Assembly (NCBI GenBank): GCA_035537875.1 | Contig: DATLLJ010000060.1 | Coordinates: 1 to 64,000 of the forward strand | Length of the DNA: 64,000 bases | From: DATLLJ01 sp035537875 | GTDB taxonomy: Bacteria > Acidobacteriota > Vicinamibacteria > Vicinamibacterales > CAVVIG01 | Reading direction: 5' to 3' | In this document: positions 17,209 through 25,905 of the stretch, piece by piece | Numbering within the stretch: position 1 is the stretch's first letter | Layout of the letters: every line of letters begins with the position of its first letter | Translations under genes and position numbers: made by a program | Notes under the pieces: model-generated | The model's input: only the letters and a program-made list of their open reading frames with translations | Database searches by the model: none | What the model was told of the DNA's origin: nothing

Positions 17209-18471
17209 ATGAGGTGGATCGCAATCGTCCTCGGCTCGTTCCTGATGGTGACCGTCGCAACTCTCTCGCCTGCAACCGAGGCTGCGGGGCTGCCTCCCGC
17301 GCCGCAGGCACCTGCTTCCTCGGCGGCGACCAAGGCGCCGCCGGCTGAGGAACTCGATCGGCTCCTTGCGCCAGTTGCTCTGTATCCAGATCAACTGCTT
17401 GCGCAAATCCTGCTGTGCACCGCAGATCCGGCCGGCGTGAAGGCTCTCAGTCAGTTCCTGAAGAGCAACCCGACGCTCAAAGGTACAGAGCTTCAGGATG
17501 CGGCGCTCGTAGACAACTTCGAACCGAGCTTCGTGGCGCTCGCGCCGTTCGGTCAGGTCGTCAACATGATGGCAGCCGACCTCGATTGGACGACGCGGCT
17601 GGGGAAAGCATTCGCTGCGGACAGGGCGGCGGTGTTCGCGAGCATTCAAAAACTGAGAACGCAGGCCCAGAAAGCCGGAACGTTGAAGACGACCGCTCAG
17701 CAGGAAGTGCAGACGCAAACCACGTCGAGCGGCCAGCAGGTGATCGTCATCGAGCCTGCGAACCCGCAGGTCGTCTACGTGCCGCAGTACAACCCGACAA
17801 CCGTGTATATGGCGCCCACCACAACGACGACGATCGTGGTCCAGGAAGACAACAGCGCCGAGGTGGCAGCAGCGGGGCTGATAGGGTTCACCGCAGGAAT
17901 CGCCATCGGCGCCGCTATCGACAACGACTACTACTACGGTCCGTATGGCTGGCACGGCAGCCCTTACATGTACAACGACGGGTGGGACGACTACTATGAC
18001 GCGCGCGAAGATGCGCGTGAAGACTGGATGGATCATCGGGAGGACATTGTCGAGGAACGAGGCGACCGAGCCGAGAATGCACGGGAAGAGCGGACCGATC
18101 GTCAGGAGAACCGGACGGAGAACCGGCCCGAGGCGCAGGAACAACGCACCGAGCGCCAGCAGACCCGTCAGGAAAACCGTCCGGAGTCGCAGGCGCAGGT
18201 CCAGGAACGGCGCACACAGGCGCAGACGAACGCGACGCAGGCGAAGACGAACGCGACGCAGGCGAAGACGTCAAGCGGCGCCACGTCCGGTTCACGCGGC
18301 TATACCGGGACAAGAACGGCATCGGCGGCGCCTCAGTCGCAACGAGGAACGAGCTCCGATGCCTTCTCCGGCTACTCGAGCGGAAAGTCGGAACGCGCGG
18401 CGAGCTCGCGCGGCCAGCAGAGCAGGAGCAGCAGCGGCGCTCGCAGTGGCGGCGGCGGACGGCGGCGCTGA
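17209..18471 (+). CDS. DUF3300 secreted protein
   Basis: After a signal peptide (WIAIVLGSFLMVTVATLSPATEA) comes the DUF3300 core with its mark LLAPVALYPDQLLAQIL. PQVVYVPQYNPTTVY follows, then a Gly-rich hydrophobic stretch. From about residue 265 the tail is low complexity: first acidic and basic repeats (ENRTENRPE, RTERQQTRQENRPE), then Thr/Ala/Gln repeats, then a Ser/Gly/Arg end. It is likely exported to the envelope and its function is unknown. AGAGG lies 6 nt before ATG 17209, which favours this start over the GTG at 17176. It probably shares an operon with the DUF2950 gene. Confidence 0.88.
   Translation: MRWIAIVLGSFLMVTVATLSPATEAAGLPPAPQAPASSAATKAPPAEELDRLLAPVALYPDQLLAQILLCTADPAGVKALSQFLKSNPTLKGTELQDAALVDNFEPSFVALAPFGQVVNMMAADLDWTTRLGKAFAADRAAVFASIQKLRTQAQKAGTLKTTAQQEVQTQTTSSGQQVIVIEPANPQVVYVPQYNPTTVYMAPTTTTTIVVQEDNSAEVAAAGLIGFTAGIAIGAAIDNDYYYGPYGWHGSPYMYNDGWDDYYDAREDAREDWMDHREDIVEERGDRAENAREERTDRQENRTENRPEAQEQRTERQQTRQENRPESQAQVQERRTQAQTNATQAKTNATQAKTSSGATSGSRGYTGTRTASAAPQSQRGTSSDAFSGYSSGKSERAASSRGQQSRSSSGARSGGGGRRR
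18226..18267 (+). repeat. 21-bp perfect tandem repeat inside the DUF3300 gene
   Basis: Two identical 21-bp units at 18226-18246 and 18247-18267 encode a duplicated TNATQAK heptapeptide in the disordered tail. The copy number may vary between strains; that is inference. Confidence 0.8.
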
Positions 18472-18498
18472 TGCACTGGAAAGCGTGAGGACACGACC

Positions 18499-19470
18499 AT
18501 GAGGCCAGCAGCGAACTCACACCGGATATCTGGCGCCCGAAGCAGCGCCGGTCGACGAGCGGCGGCCCTTCTTGCCTGCGTCGTGCTGTCGGCGTCTGCG
18601 GCCTGCCGCTCCGCTGCTCCCGAGTCTCCTTATCGGGCGTTCGCGACACCCGAGGCGGCGGTTCGGGCGCTGATCGAGGCCGTCAAGGCCGAGAAGCTCG
18701 ACGACGTCATGGCCATTTTCGGCCCGGAGAGCCAGGAGCTCGTCGCTGGGTCCGACCCGGCGACTGCGCGCGGCAACCGCCAAGTCTTTACAGTCGCGGT
18801 GACCGAAGCGTGGCAGCTGGTCGACGACGGTCCCGACAGAAAAACGCTCATCATCGGCAGCGAGAGTTGGCCGTTCCCGGTTCCCCTCATACGGGACACC
18901 GCCGGCTGGCGATTCGACACAGCCGCCGGTAAAGAAGAAGTGATTGCCCGGCGCATTGGTCGAAACGAGCTGGCAGCGATCCGGATCGCGCGGACCTACG
19001 TCGCGGCACAGCGTCAGTACGCCGAGCAGGGCCACGACGGCAAGCCGAGCGGTCGGTTTGCCCAGACGTTTCGAAGCGATCCCGGCAAGCAGAACGGCCT
19101 CTACTGGCCGTCGGTACGAGGTCAGCGACGGAGCCCGCTCGGCGATCTCGTCGCACAAGCGGCAGCTGAAGGACGCGCGCCGGTCGACACCGCACGGCCC
19201 TCGCCTTTTTACGGCTATTACTTCAAGATCCTGACGGGTCAGGGAGCCGACGCCCCCGGGGGCGCCAAGTCCTATCTGGTCGGTGGCGAGATGTCCGGGG
19301 GATTCGCGCTCGTGGCGTGGCCGGCCGATTACGACGTGACCGGCGTCATGACCTTCCTCGTCAACCAGGACGGCACGGTTTTGGAGAAGGATCTCGGGCC
19401 CGAAACGGCAACAGTCGCCGGCGGCATCGCGCTCTACAATCCCGACGCTTCGTGGTCACCCGCGGAGTGA
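18499..19470 (+). CDS. DUF2950 secreted protein
   Basis: The product has an N-terminal export signal ending in a Cys-containing region (VVLSASAACRS), so it may be a lipoprotein. The body matches DUF2950: FATPEAAVRALIEAVKAEKLD, FYGYYFKILTGQG, and SYLVGGEMSGGFALVAWPADY followed by TGVMTFLVNQDGTV. No enzymatic role is established for the family. It begins 27 bp after the DUF3300 gene, a pairing I know from other genomes, so both probably act together in the envelope. Length is 323 aa. Confidence 0.88.
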   Translation: MRPAANSHRISGARSSAGRRAAALLACVVLSASAACRSAAPESPYRAFATPEAAVRALIEAVKAEKLDDVMAIFGPESQELVAGSDPATARGNRQVFTVAVTEAWQLVDDGPDRKTLIIGSESWPFPVPLIRDTAGWRFDTAAGKEEVIARRIGRNELAAIRIARTYVAAQRQYAEQGHDGKPSGRFAQTFRSDPGKQNGLYWPSVRGQRRSPLGDLVAQAAAEGRAPVDTARPSPFYGYYFKILTGQGADAPGGAKSYLVGGEMSGGFALVAWPADYDVTGVMTFLVNQDGTVLEKDLGPETATVAGGIALYNPDASWSPAE

Positions 19471-19533
19471 CAGGCGGGGCCGCAGTACGCGATCATCACA
19501 CCATGCTGATGGTCGCGTAGCGGACTCCTCTCC

Positions 19534-20457
19534 ATGGACACGGAAGACGAACACGCGCAGGCCGCACGGCGGCGCCTCCTGTCGCCCATTCTCCAAACCG
19601 GCGACTTCCGCACGCTGGCATCGTCGGTCGAGGTGGAGCTGGGCGCCTGCTCCCATCGAGGGAAACGTCAACAACACAACGACGATCATTACCTTGCGAT
19701 CCGTCTCGGGCGAAGCCAGACGGTGCTCGAAACCAGCCTGACGAGCGCGGAAGTCCCGCGCCCGTTCGAGGAATACGCTTACGCCATGCTCGTGGCCGAC
19801 GGAATTGGCAGCAGCGGCGCCGGCGGCCTGGCCAGCCGCATCGCGCTCAGCACCTTTGCGCATCTCGCGCTTCACTACGGCCACTGGAACATCAGAATCG
19901 ACAGCCGGACGGCTGCCGACGTGATGGACAGGGCCGAGCGCTTGTACGAGCGCGTCAACGACACCGTGCTGAAGCGGGGAATGGAGCACGCCGAGCTGCA
20001 GGGAATGGCCACGACGCTCACGGCGGCGTACTCAGCGGGCAACGACCTGTTCATCGCGCACGTCGGCCACTCGCGCGCGTATTACTACCGCGAGGGCGAG
20101 CTGACGCAACTGACTGTCGATCACACGCTCGAAGAGCGAATGGCCCATGGCGCGAAGCCCCAGTCCCTGGAAGCAGGCAGCCAGGACCTCGGCCACATCT
20201 TGACCGATACGATTGGCGGACGTGCGGGCGCGCCGGAAATCGCGATCGACCGTTTCACGCTCAAAGATGGCGACCGGCTGATGCTGTGCACCAACGGGCT
20301 GACCGATGCCCTCGACGACGGTCGTATCGCCGACGTCCTCTGCCGTCGCCGGCAGCCGAAAGAGGAGTGCCGGAGCCTGGTGGACCGCGCGCTCGAGCGA
20401 GGCGGCGAGGACAACATCACGGTCGTCCTCGCCGACTATCGAATCCCGCCTATTTAG
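19534..20457 (+). CDS. PP2C-family protein phosphatase
   Basis: The 307-residue cytosolic protein carries PP2C motifs in order. An N-terminal metal-site Asp lies in GKRQQHNDDHYL. The DGxG motif is VADGIGSSGAGGLAS, followed by GMATTLTAAY and IAHVGHSRAYYYREGELTQLT. The end motif is GGEDNITVVLADY. It should remove phosphate from Ser/Thr residues and so oppose Hanks-type kinases, whose only traces here are two broken genes. It follows the DUF2950 gene by 63 bp. The first 30 residues are an extension before the core. Confidence 0.9.
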   Translation: MDTEDEHAQAARRRLLSPILQTGDFRTLASSVEVELGACSHRGKRQQHNDDHYLAIRLGRSQTVLETSLTSAEVPRPFEEYAYAMLVADGIGSSGAGGLASRIALSTFAHLALHYGHWNIRIDSRTAADVMDRAERLYERVNDTVLKRGMEHAELQGMATTLTAAYSAGNDLFIAHVGHSRAYYYREGELTQLTVDHTLEERMAHGAKPQSLEAGSQDLGHILTDTIGGRAGAPEIAIDRFTLKDGDRLMLCTNGLTDALDDGRIADVLCRRRQPKEECRSLVDRALERGGEDNITVVLADYRIPPI

Positions 20458-20482
20458 ACCGGATGGAAAGACCGGCGTTGGG

Positions 20483-21025
20483 TTATTTTCCAGGCTCGAC
20501 TGCAATCATCATGGCTTCGGTCCACGTGATCTCCAGTTGATCGCCGACCTTCACCGTCGCCAGCGCCTTCGTATCTTCCACCTTGGTGCTGTAGAGCCAT
20601 CCGTTCGGCCCCTTCACGGTGATAGACGGCACTTTTTGATCGATCGCCGTGACGGTGGCGGTGATCGTGCGCTGCTGGGCAATCGTTCCGCCCGGCGCGC
20701 CGCCCGCGAGCGGCGTGGCCGACACCGATTGAGTGTCAACTGGCTTCTCGCCGGGTCTCCTCAGCCGGACCACGACGTTGTCGTAATAGCGGGCGGTGAT
20801 CTTGTCGCCAATCTTGAGCTCGGGGAAGCGCTTCACTTCGGTCGGAACGTAGATTTGCTTGTGAAGGCCCTTCTCGTCCACGACCGTCAGAGTCCTGGTG
20901 CTCTGATCGATGGCCTCGATGGTCACCGTCGTCGTCTTCATCTCGCCGGGGAGCGTTTTCGTTTGGGCTGCCATCAGAGCGGGGGCAGCAGCACAGAGGA
21001 AAGCTATTGCGCTGAGCGTTCTCAT
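20483..21025 (-). CDS. Secreted hypothetical protein with beta-rich repeats, 180 aa
   Basis: A signal peptide is clear (TLSAIAFLCAAAPALMAAQ). Two similar segments follow, each with a beta-strand pattern: TTTVTIEAIDQSTRTLTVVDEKG and ITATVTAIDQKVPSITVKGPNG. Between them lies KIGDKITARYYDNVVVRL, and the second segment is followed by KVGDQLEITWTEAMMIAV. The duplicated layout suggests two OB- or barrel-like halves. I know such proteins as unnamed periplasmic proteins and propose no function. A GAGG before ATG 21025 supports this start. The gene converges with the PP2C gene 25 bp away. Confidence 0.8.
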   Translation of the reverse strand: MRTLSAIAFLCAAAPALMAAQTKTLPGEMKTTTVTIEAIDQSTRTLTVVDEKGLHKQIYVPTEVKRFPELKIGDKITARYYDNVVVRLRRPGEKPVDTQSVSATPLAGGAPGGTIAQQRTITATVTAIDQKVPSITVKGPNGWLYSTKVEDTKALATVKVGDQLEITWTEAMMIAVEPGK

Positions 21026-21238
21026 TTCGAGCCTCCTGATCGGTTTCCGTCGGCCGTGCAAGGGCCACGCCTCGGACGCAGCCACAGCGTACCAGACTTT
21101 GGCGGAATTCTGGCGATCGGCGCCCGGGCTCTCCCAACGGCGTCTGCGCAGCTCACCGCCGGTGGTGATTCCGCGGTGATCTGTCGTGGGTAGCGACCGG
21201 GTCGAATGGGCGTCTCTAGAGAACACAGGTTGTTGCCG

Positions 21239-21988
21239 ATGAGACGCTACCTCTGCCGATTCGTCCTGGGCGCCATGTTGGTGGCCACTCCCAGCGCGGC
21301 CGCGCAGACGACCACGCAATTGTGGGCGAACGTCACCTTCAGCCGTGTCCAGAGCTCGACCCTGATGTACGAGGTCGATTTCGAACCAAAGGCCCTCGTC
21401 TCGAGGCCACCCGACGAGCCGGACTGGGCCAACGTGGACGTGACGCCCGCCATCGAATTCTCGATGGTACCGTGGCTCGATCTGGTCGGGGAACTGCCGA
21501 TCGGATTCACGACCCAGACCGATGAGATCGACACCACCGAGGTCACGGTGCGCGGGGGCGCCCGATTCCATCTGTTTTCAAGGCAGAACCGACTGCTGCT
21601 CAAAGAGAAGCTGCCGAAGCGCCGTCTCGTGATCCGCGATCTCTTCCGCGCCGAGTTACGCCACTTCGTCTATTCAAACGATCAACCGGCGGAATCGACA
21701 GGACGATTCCGCAACCGGGTGGAGCTGCTCTTCCCGCTTAATCGCCCGAATCTCGCCGACGCCGGCACGATTCATCTGCTCACGGACTGGGAATGGTTCA
21801 TTCCCTTGTCCGATCAGCAGGAGCGCTTCGCGAATCGCCAGCGGATCCGGACCGGCGTCGGCTATCGGCACGACGCCGCGTGGCGATTCGCGCTTCTGTA
21901 CATCTGGGCGCGTTCGCGCGACACCACGGACGAACCGTTCACCACATCGGAAAACATCGTGGACTTCCAGGTCAAGCGTGTCTGGTAG
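21239..21988 (+). CDS. Outer-membrane beta-barrel protein (DUF2490-like)
   Basis: After a signal peptide (RFVLGAMLVATPSAAAQ) the protein has alternating strands typical of a small porin-like barrel. It contains TQLWANVTFSR, RLVIRDLFRAELRH, RFRNRVELLFPL and a final RFALLYIWARSR before the terminal FQVKRVW. The ending in an aromatic residue fits an outer-membrane barrel. The match to DUF2490 is by general pattern and is tentative. I chose ATG 21239 since the signal peptide starts there; an upstream GTG/ATG region adds 11 residues. It converges with the next barrel gene. Confidence 0.7.
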   Translation: MRRYLCRFVLGAMLVATPSAAAQTTTQLWANVTFSRVQSSTLMYEVDFEPKALVSRPPDEPDWANVDVTPAIEFSMVPWLDLVGELPIGFTTQTDEIDTTEVTVRGGARFHLFSRQNRLLLKEKLPKRRLVIRDLFRAELRHFVYSNDQPAESTGRFRNRVELLFPLNRPNLADAGTIHLLTDWEWFIPLSDQQERFANRQRIRTGVGYRHDAAWRFALLYIWARSRDTTDEPFTTSENIVDFQVKRVW

Positions 21989-22002
21989 TTTCTCGGTCGG
22001 GC

Positions 22003-22947
22003 TCAGGGCGCTCGCGGGGCGGAGATCCACGAAAGCTGCCAGGCGACAGCCACCGTGGTGAAATCCCCGCCAATTCGCGTCGTGGTCCCTTCGCTGTAGG
22101 CGACTTTGACCGACTGATTGCCCTTGAGCGGAAGCGACAGCGTCGCGCCCGCGCGCGAGTTTCGCAGCAGATCGGCCTTCGGGACGTCGTCGACGGTCGT
22201 CGCTCCGCCCCTGTACCACGTCGCATCGAATGCCACCCACAGACGAGGGCGAACGGTGTAGCTCACGTGAGCCTGGAGCGTCAAGATGGGCTCTTGCGTG
22301 CGAGTCGAGGTTCCAGGATAGAAAGTGTCGTTTGCGGTGAAAAGCCACACGCCGCTGTACAGTTCTACCGTCCAATTGCGGATGGCTCGGGAGATGCCCA
22401 CCTCCGGCTTGAAGGTCCATCGGTTCGCGCCCAGATTGATCAACTTGTCGGGGAAGTATTCCCCGAGCGGAGGGCCCACGACAACGCTGGCCCCGACAAT
22501 CGTCGGAGTCCGAGATTTTGCGAACTCACTCGGCCTGAGCGCCCGCCCTCCGAGGAAATTGACCGACAGCTTGATCCGGGGATCGGCGAGACCCAGTCGA
22601 GTGACTTCCTGAGCCACCTCGCCCACACGCCCCGTTGCTCGGACCCGCGCGACCGGCACGGCCCCTGCGAGAAGCGCCGTCCGGCCCCAGAGTGAAAACG
22701 TCGTCCCACCGCCAACCGTGGCCGCCCCGACGATCGCGTGGACGTCCTCGACCGGCAGCGACGGGTCGATGACGACGCCGCCGCTCGATCGGCCTCCCCC
22801 CGCCACGACGAAATGGACACCAATTGGCGTGGCAGCGTAGGCGCGAGGCTCCAGATCCTGCGCCCGAGCGTCCTGGGCGACGGTCAGCCCGGCGAGGGCG
22901 ATTCCGGCGCGGGCGATCATGAGAGACCGTCGGGACAACATCGTCAC
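22003..22947 (-). CDS. Phenol_MetA_deg-like outer-membrane transporter protein
   Basis: The 314-residue product begins with an export signal (MIARAGIALAGLTVAQDARA). It then shows the beta-barrel pattern of the MetA-pathway phenol-degradation family: YAATPIGVHFVVAG, DPRIKLSVNFLGG, TFKPEVGISRAI, WTVELYSGVWLFTAND and a late PLKGNQSVKVAYSEG. Such proteins sit in the outer membrane and are often named 'transporter' without proof of substrate. It starts 14 bp after the 550-residue gene ends and shares its strand, so an operon with that gene and the BamA-like barrel is likely. Confidence 0.82.
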   Translation of the reverse strand: MTMLSRRSLMIARAGIALAGLTVAQDARAQDLEPRAYAATPIGVHFVVAGGGRSSGGVVIDPSLPVEDVHAIVGAATVGGGTTFSLWGRTALLAGAVPVARVRATGRVGEVAQEVTRLGLADPRIKLSVNFLGGRALRPSEFAKSRTPTIVGASVVVGPPLGEYFPDKLINLGANRWTFKPEVGISRAIRNWTVELYSGVWLFTANDTFYPGTSTRTQEPILTLQAHVSYTVRPRLWVAFDATWYRGGATTVDDVPKADLLRNSRAGATLSLPLKGNQSVKVAYSEGTTTRIGGDFTTVAVAWQLSWISAPRAP

Positions 22948-22961
22948 GAGTCGTGTGATCT

Positions 22962-24614
22962 TTACGGCAATCGCTCCAACCCGACAAGTAGCCAGCCGGC
23001 CTGATTACGGCGGAAATAGACATCCACCGGCACCGCCCAACTGGCGTGTACGGGCTGGACGGCGCTCACCTGCACCTTGATGAACGATCCGAGCGCCGCC
23101 GGCAGCGTGACCGAGGCTGGCACGCGGCCACCAGTGGTCGATTGGGTTCCGATGATCGCATCCGTGCCGCTTTCGTTGTCGAATCGTGCCCAGGTCACCG
23201 AGTACCCGCCCGCTGGCTCCGTGGCCATTCCGGCCCTCACCGCCGCGTTCTCGAACGTAAGTTCGCCGCCCGCGGTCAGCGCGAAATTCACCAGCGGGTT
23301 GACCGCCGTCAGGTAAGCGCGGCCAATGGCGTCGCGCCGCTGGATGAGCACGTCGCCGAGAAGCTGCTCGGCCTTGGGATCGCTGTAGCGTCCTGTCCTG
23401 GCCGCAGCGCGTATCATCTCGTCCGAGAACGCCATCACACGTCTCGCCGCCCAGAAGGTGTCGTCGCTCCTCGCTCGAAGGAACGCGGCGTTCGGGGCAC
23501 GGGGCTTCCACGCCGTTGGATCGAAGACGGTTCCTTCAAAGCGGCCGATGGTGCGGTTCTCCGTGTAGGAGACCGTTTGCCACGGCTGAATGAAGAAGCC
23601 GAGGGTAATCAGCCGCTTCAGGGCCGTATCGCCCTGGACCAAATGCTCCCATCCTTCGTCGTACTCGAGCGGCCCGAGCGCACCCGTACCGAACGTGGAC
23701 CCGACATCCTGCAGGTAGTGACGCACCACGGCGCGGCCGTCTACCGTCACGAGCGTGTCGAGCGTGTTTCCCGCCTTCATGTCGACGAGGTTGGTCCACG
23801 CTCCGAACACCTTCAGCGCCCGAAGCTCCCGCCGGTGTTCGTGTTGGATCACATCGTTCGGATCGTCCGGACGGGTGTCGTAATACCGAAACCCTCCCAG
23901 CGGCCGCCCTGGTACCGCGCGCGCCGCCACGGCACGATACGTTCCATCGGGACCCGGTTCGGACCTGGCGAGCACATCCTCGATGTCGGAACGCCTCATC
24001 GGGCGCAGCTCGCCCGATGGCGGCCGGACGATGGCGGACTCGCCGATGACGAGCTGATCGGGTCGCAGCGAGATCAGGTAGTTCTCGATCTGCCAGTAGC
24101 CAAGCGTCCAGAAGATCTTGTTCGCTACGAGAATGCTGCCCGTGGCGGATTCCGGGTATCCCCGTGCATCGAACGAGACGAACCACGTCACCTGATTCGC
24201 GTCCTCGATGGTGAATCCGGGTGACGCACCCGCTTCCTTCGCTCGAGTGACCACCCACGTCCCGGGCGCCGGACCGGTGCCGGGGAGCCACCCCTGGGTC
24301 GCCTCCTCGATGGATACCGGCCGCGCGAGAATCCGGTTGACGAACCAGCTCGAGTCGGGCACTTCGTCGATAGTGTTGATGTTCATGGCCCGGACGTTCG
24401 GGGTGGGATCACCGGGTCGCGCAAAGAGATTCAAGCTGAGATCGAAGGCAAGGTCGATCTCCCACGATTGAACCGCGGAAGCGTCCTGCGTTTCCGGCTC
24501 ACGAGCCAGCGGATCGTCGTCGTAGAACTTGCGTCCCGCGCCGGCAAGCGACCCGGTCAGGATGACCACCGCACAGCACGCGGCGATCGCGCAGGTACCC
24601 GATGAGCCCGTCAA
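22962..24614 (-). CDS. Secreted 550-aa protein of unknown family with kinase-like motifs
   Basis: The start is a TTG at 24614 whose TTGA overlaps the stop of the upstream BamA-like gene. A signal-like hydrophobic segment (residues 8-27) follows. I know no family name. NINTIDEVPDSSWFVNR (78-94) looks like a conserved signature. At 275-283 the text NLVDMKAGN fits the protein-kinase catalytic loop D-x-K-x-x-N (Asp278, Lys280, Asn283), and LQDVGSTFG at 301-309 resembles the DFG magnesium loop (Asp303). The region 143-190 has N-lobe-like strand and helix spacing, though the expected Lys is not obvious. A secreted atypical kinase fold is inference. The remaining 240 residues are unassigned. Confidence 0.7.
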   Translation of the reverse strand: MTGSSGTCAIAACCAVVILTGSLAGAGRKFYDDDPLAREPETQDASAVQSWEIDLAFDLSLNLFARPGDPTPNVRAMNINTIDEVPDSSWFVNRILARPVSIEEATQGWLPGTGPAPGTWVVTRAKEAGASPGFTIEDANQVTWFVSFDARGYPESATGSILVANKIFWTLGYWQIENYLISLRPDQLVIGESAIVRPPSGELRPMRRSDIEDVLARSEPGPDGTYRAVAARAVPGRPLGGFRYYDTRPDDPNDVIQHEHRRELRALKVFGAWTNLVDMKAGNTLDTLVTVDGRAVVRHYLQDVGSTFGTGALGPLEYDEGWEHLVQGDTALKRLITLGFFIQPWQTVSYTENRTIGRFEGTVFDPTAWKPRAPNAAFLRARSDDTFWAARRVMAFSDEMIRAAARTGRYSDPKAEQLLGDVLIQRRDAIGRAYLTAVNPLVNFALTAGGELTFENAAVRAGMATEPAGGYSVTWARFDNESGTDAIIGTQSTTGGRVPASVTLPAALGSFIKVQVSAVQPVHASWAVPVDVYFRRNQAGWLLVGLERLP

Positions 24615-25816
24615 AACGCCGCCGCTCCCGAGAAAACGACACGGAGTCCCTCGCCGCCCCCGGCCAACTCGACCCGCAGCGGCGTTGCGACGGGCGAGTG
24701 AAAACGCACGCCGACTCCGAAACCGCTCCTGAAGTCCGCCAGCCGCAGATCCTGCCGACGACTCGCGACCATCCCGGCGTCGTAGAAGAGCGCCATGTCG
24801 AAAGCCAGGCGATTCGGGATCCATCGCCATTCAGCCGTCGTCAACATGCTGTGACGATCCCGGAATCGCCAGCTGCTGTACGCGCGAAGCGTGCTGCCAC
24901 TGCCCAGCGCCGGAAGCAGGAAGAAGGGCACGACGTCGCTCTCGCCAAGAGTTGTCTGCAACCGACCGCGGAGCGAGACCACCCAGGTTTCACGAAGAAT
25001 CGGTATGTGCTGAATGATTTCCGCATCGGCCCGATCGAAGCTGTACGTATTGTCAGGGTCGGCATAGTTGTGATACGCGATTTCGTACAGCCCGCCGCGC
25101 CGCGAATAGCCCGGAGATCGCCGCGAGTCCACGCCAACGGACACTGTCGAGTGAAAGTAGTTCGGGTCGGCGCCGAGTCCCGGCGCCGATTCCGGAGTGT
25201 GGACGCTGTCTGTGGGCGGTTCGTCTCCTTTGCCGTCTTCGATGTTGAAGTCCTCGACCAGTACGCCGCCGGCCACGAAAGCCCACGGCGTCATGTGGAC
25301 TCGAAGATCGCCTCCGCCGTACGCCTGCTTCATCCGGTAGTTCGTTCGATCCTCGCTCGAGGTATCCATTCCCAGGCCGTAGAAGGGAGCCTGGGTCGCG
25401 TCCCGCCAGCCCACGCGGGCATGCAGGTCGAGACGATCGCCCTGGTGCCCCACTGAGTCAGTGCTGAGCTCGATGAGCTTCGACGCGGTGACCGCGTAGA
25501 GGCCGCGAAGGTTCCACTGGCTGCGATCGCCGTAGAAAGAGCGGTAGCCCGCGCCCAGCGTGAATCCGGCGCCGCTGTATGCGCTGTCGAAATAGGGATA
25601 CGCACCGCCCGGAGACATCACAAGACCACGTTGGAGCCGGGTGAGGACGCGTTCGGCGGTGCCCGGCACGTACGGCGCCAGCCGCTTCGCTTTTTCAGCT
25701 TGCTGCTCGGCGATGATTTCGGCGCGCGATTCCTGCGCGGCCGAGAAGACCGGCAACATCACAAGACAGCACAGGCCCGCTACGAAAACCCGGACCCTCC
25801 GGAATGGATGGGACAT
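24611..25816 (-). CDS. BamA/TamA-like outer-membrane surface antigen protein
   Basis: A signal peptide (VFVAGLCCLVMLPVFSAAQ) leads a 401-residue barrel. Strand-like segments include AGFTLGAGYRSFYGD, SVGVDSRRSPGYSRRGG and the C-terminal FGVGVRFHSPVATPLRVELAGG. The last of these is typical of the final strands of bacterial surface antigen (BamA/TamA/D15) barrels, ending in a terminal aromatic residue. No POTRA repeats precede the barrel, so it is a short variant. It is the first gene of a three-gene unit with the 550-residue secreted protein and a Phenol_MetA_deg-like barrel. Confidence 0.82.
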   Translation of the reverse strand: MSHPFRRVRVFVAGLCCLVMLPVFSAAQESRAEIIAEQQAEKAKRLAPYVPGTAERVLTRLQRGLVMSPGGAYPYFDSAYSGAGFTLGAGYRSFYGDRSQWNLRGLYAVTASKLIELSTDSVGHQGDRLDLHARVGWRDATQAPFYGLGMDTSSEDRTNYRMKQAYGGGDLRVHMTPWAFVAGGVLVEDFNIEDGKGDEPPTDSVHTPESAPGLGADPNYFHSTVSVGVDSRRSPGYSRRGGLYEIAYHNYADPDNTYSFDRADAEIIQHIPILRETWVVSLRGRLQTTLGESDVVPFFLLPALGSGSTLRAYSSWRFRDRHSMLTTAEWRWIPNRLAFDMALFYDAGMVASRRQDLRLADFRSGFGVGVRFHSPVATPLRVELAGGGEGLRVVFSGAAAF

Positions 25817-25894
25817 TACGTTCGTTTAGGTTCGAGCGCCTTGGCAGGTGACTCCGGCCGACCACAACGGGTCGCTACCGACCCTCATTGCGGC

Positions 25895-25900
25895 CATAAT
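25895..25900 (+). promoter_or_regulatory. -10-like CATAAT placed for a leaderless start
   Basis: CATAAT is followed by five nucleotides and then GTG 25906, with no Shine-Dalgarno sequence. The geometry matches the galU and CHAD genes. No firm -35 was seen. Confidence 0.35.
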
Positions 25901-25905
25901 AACCT

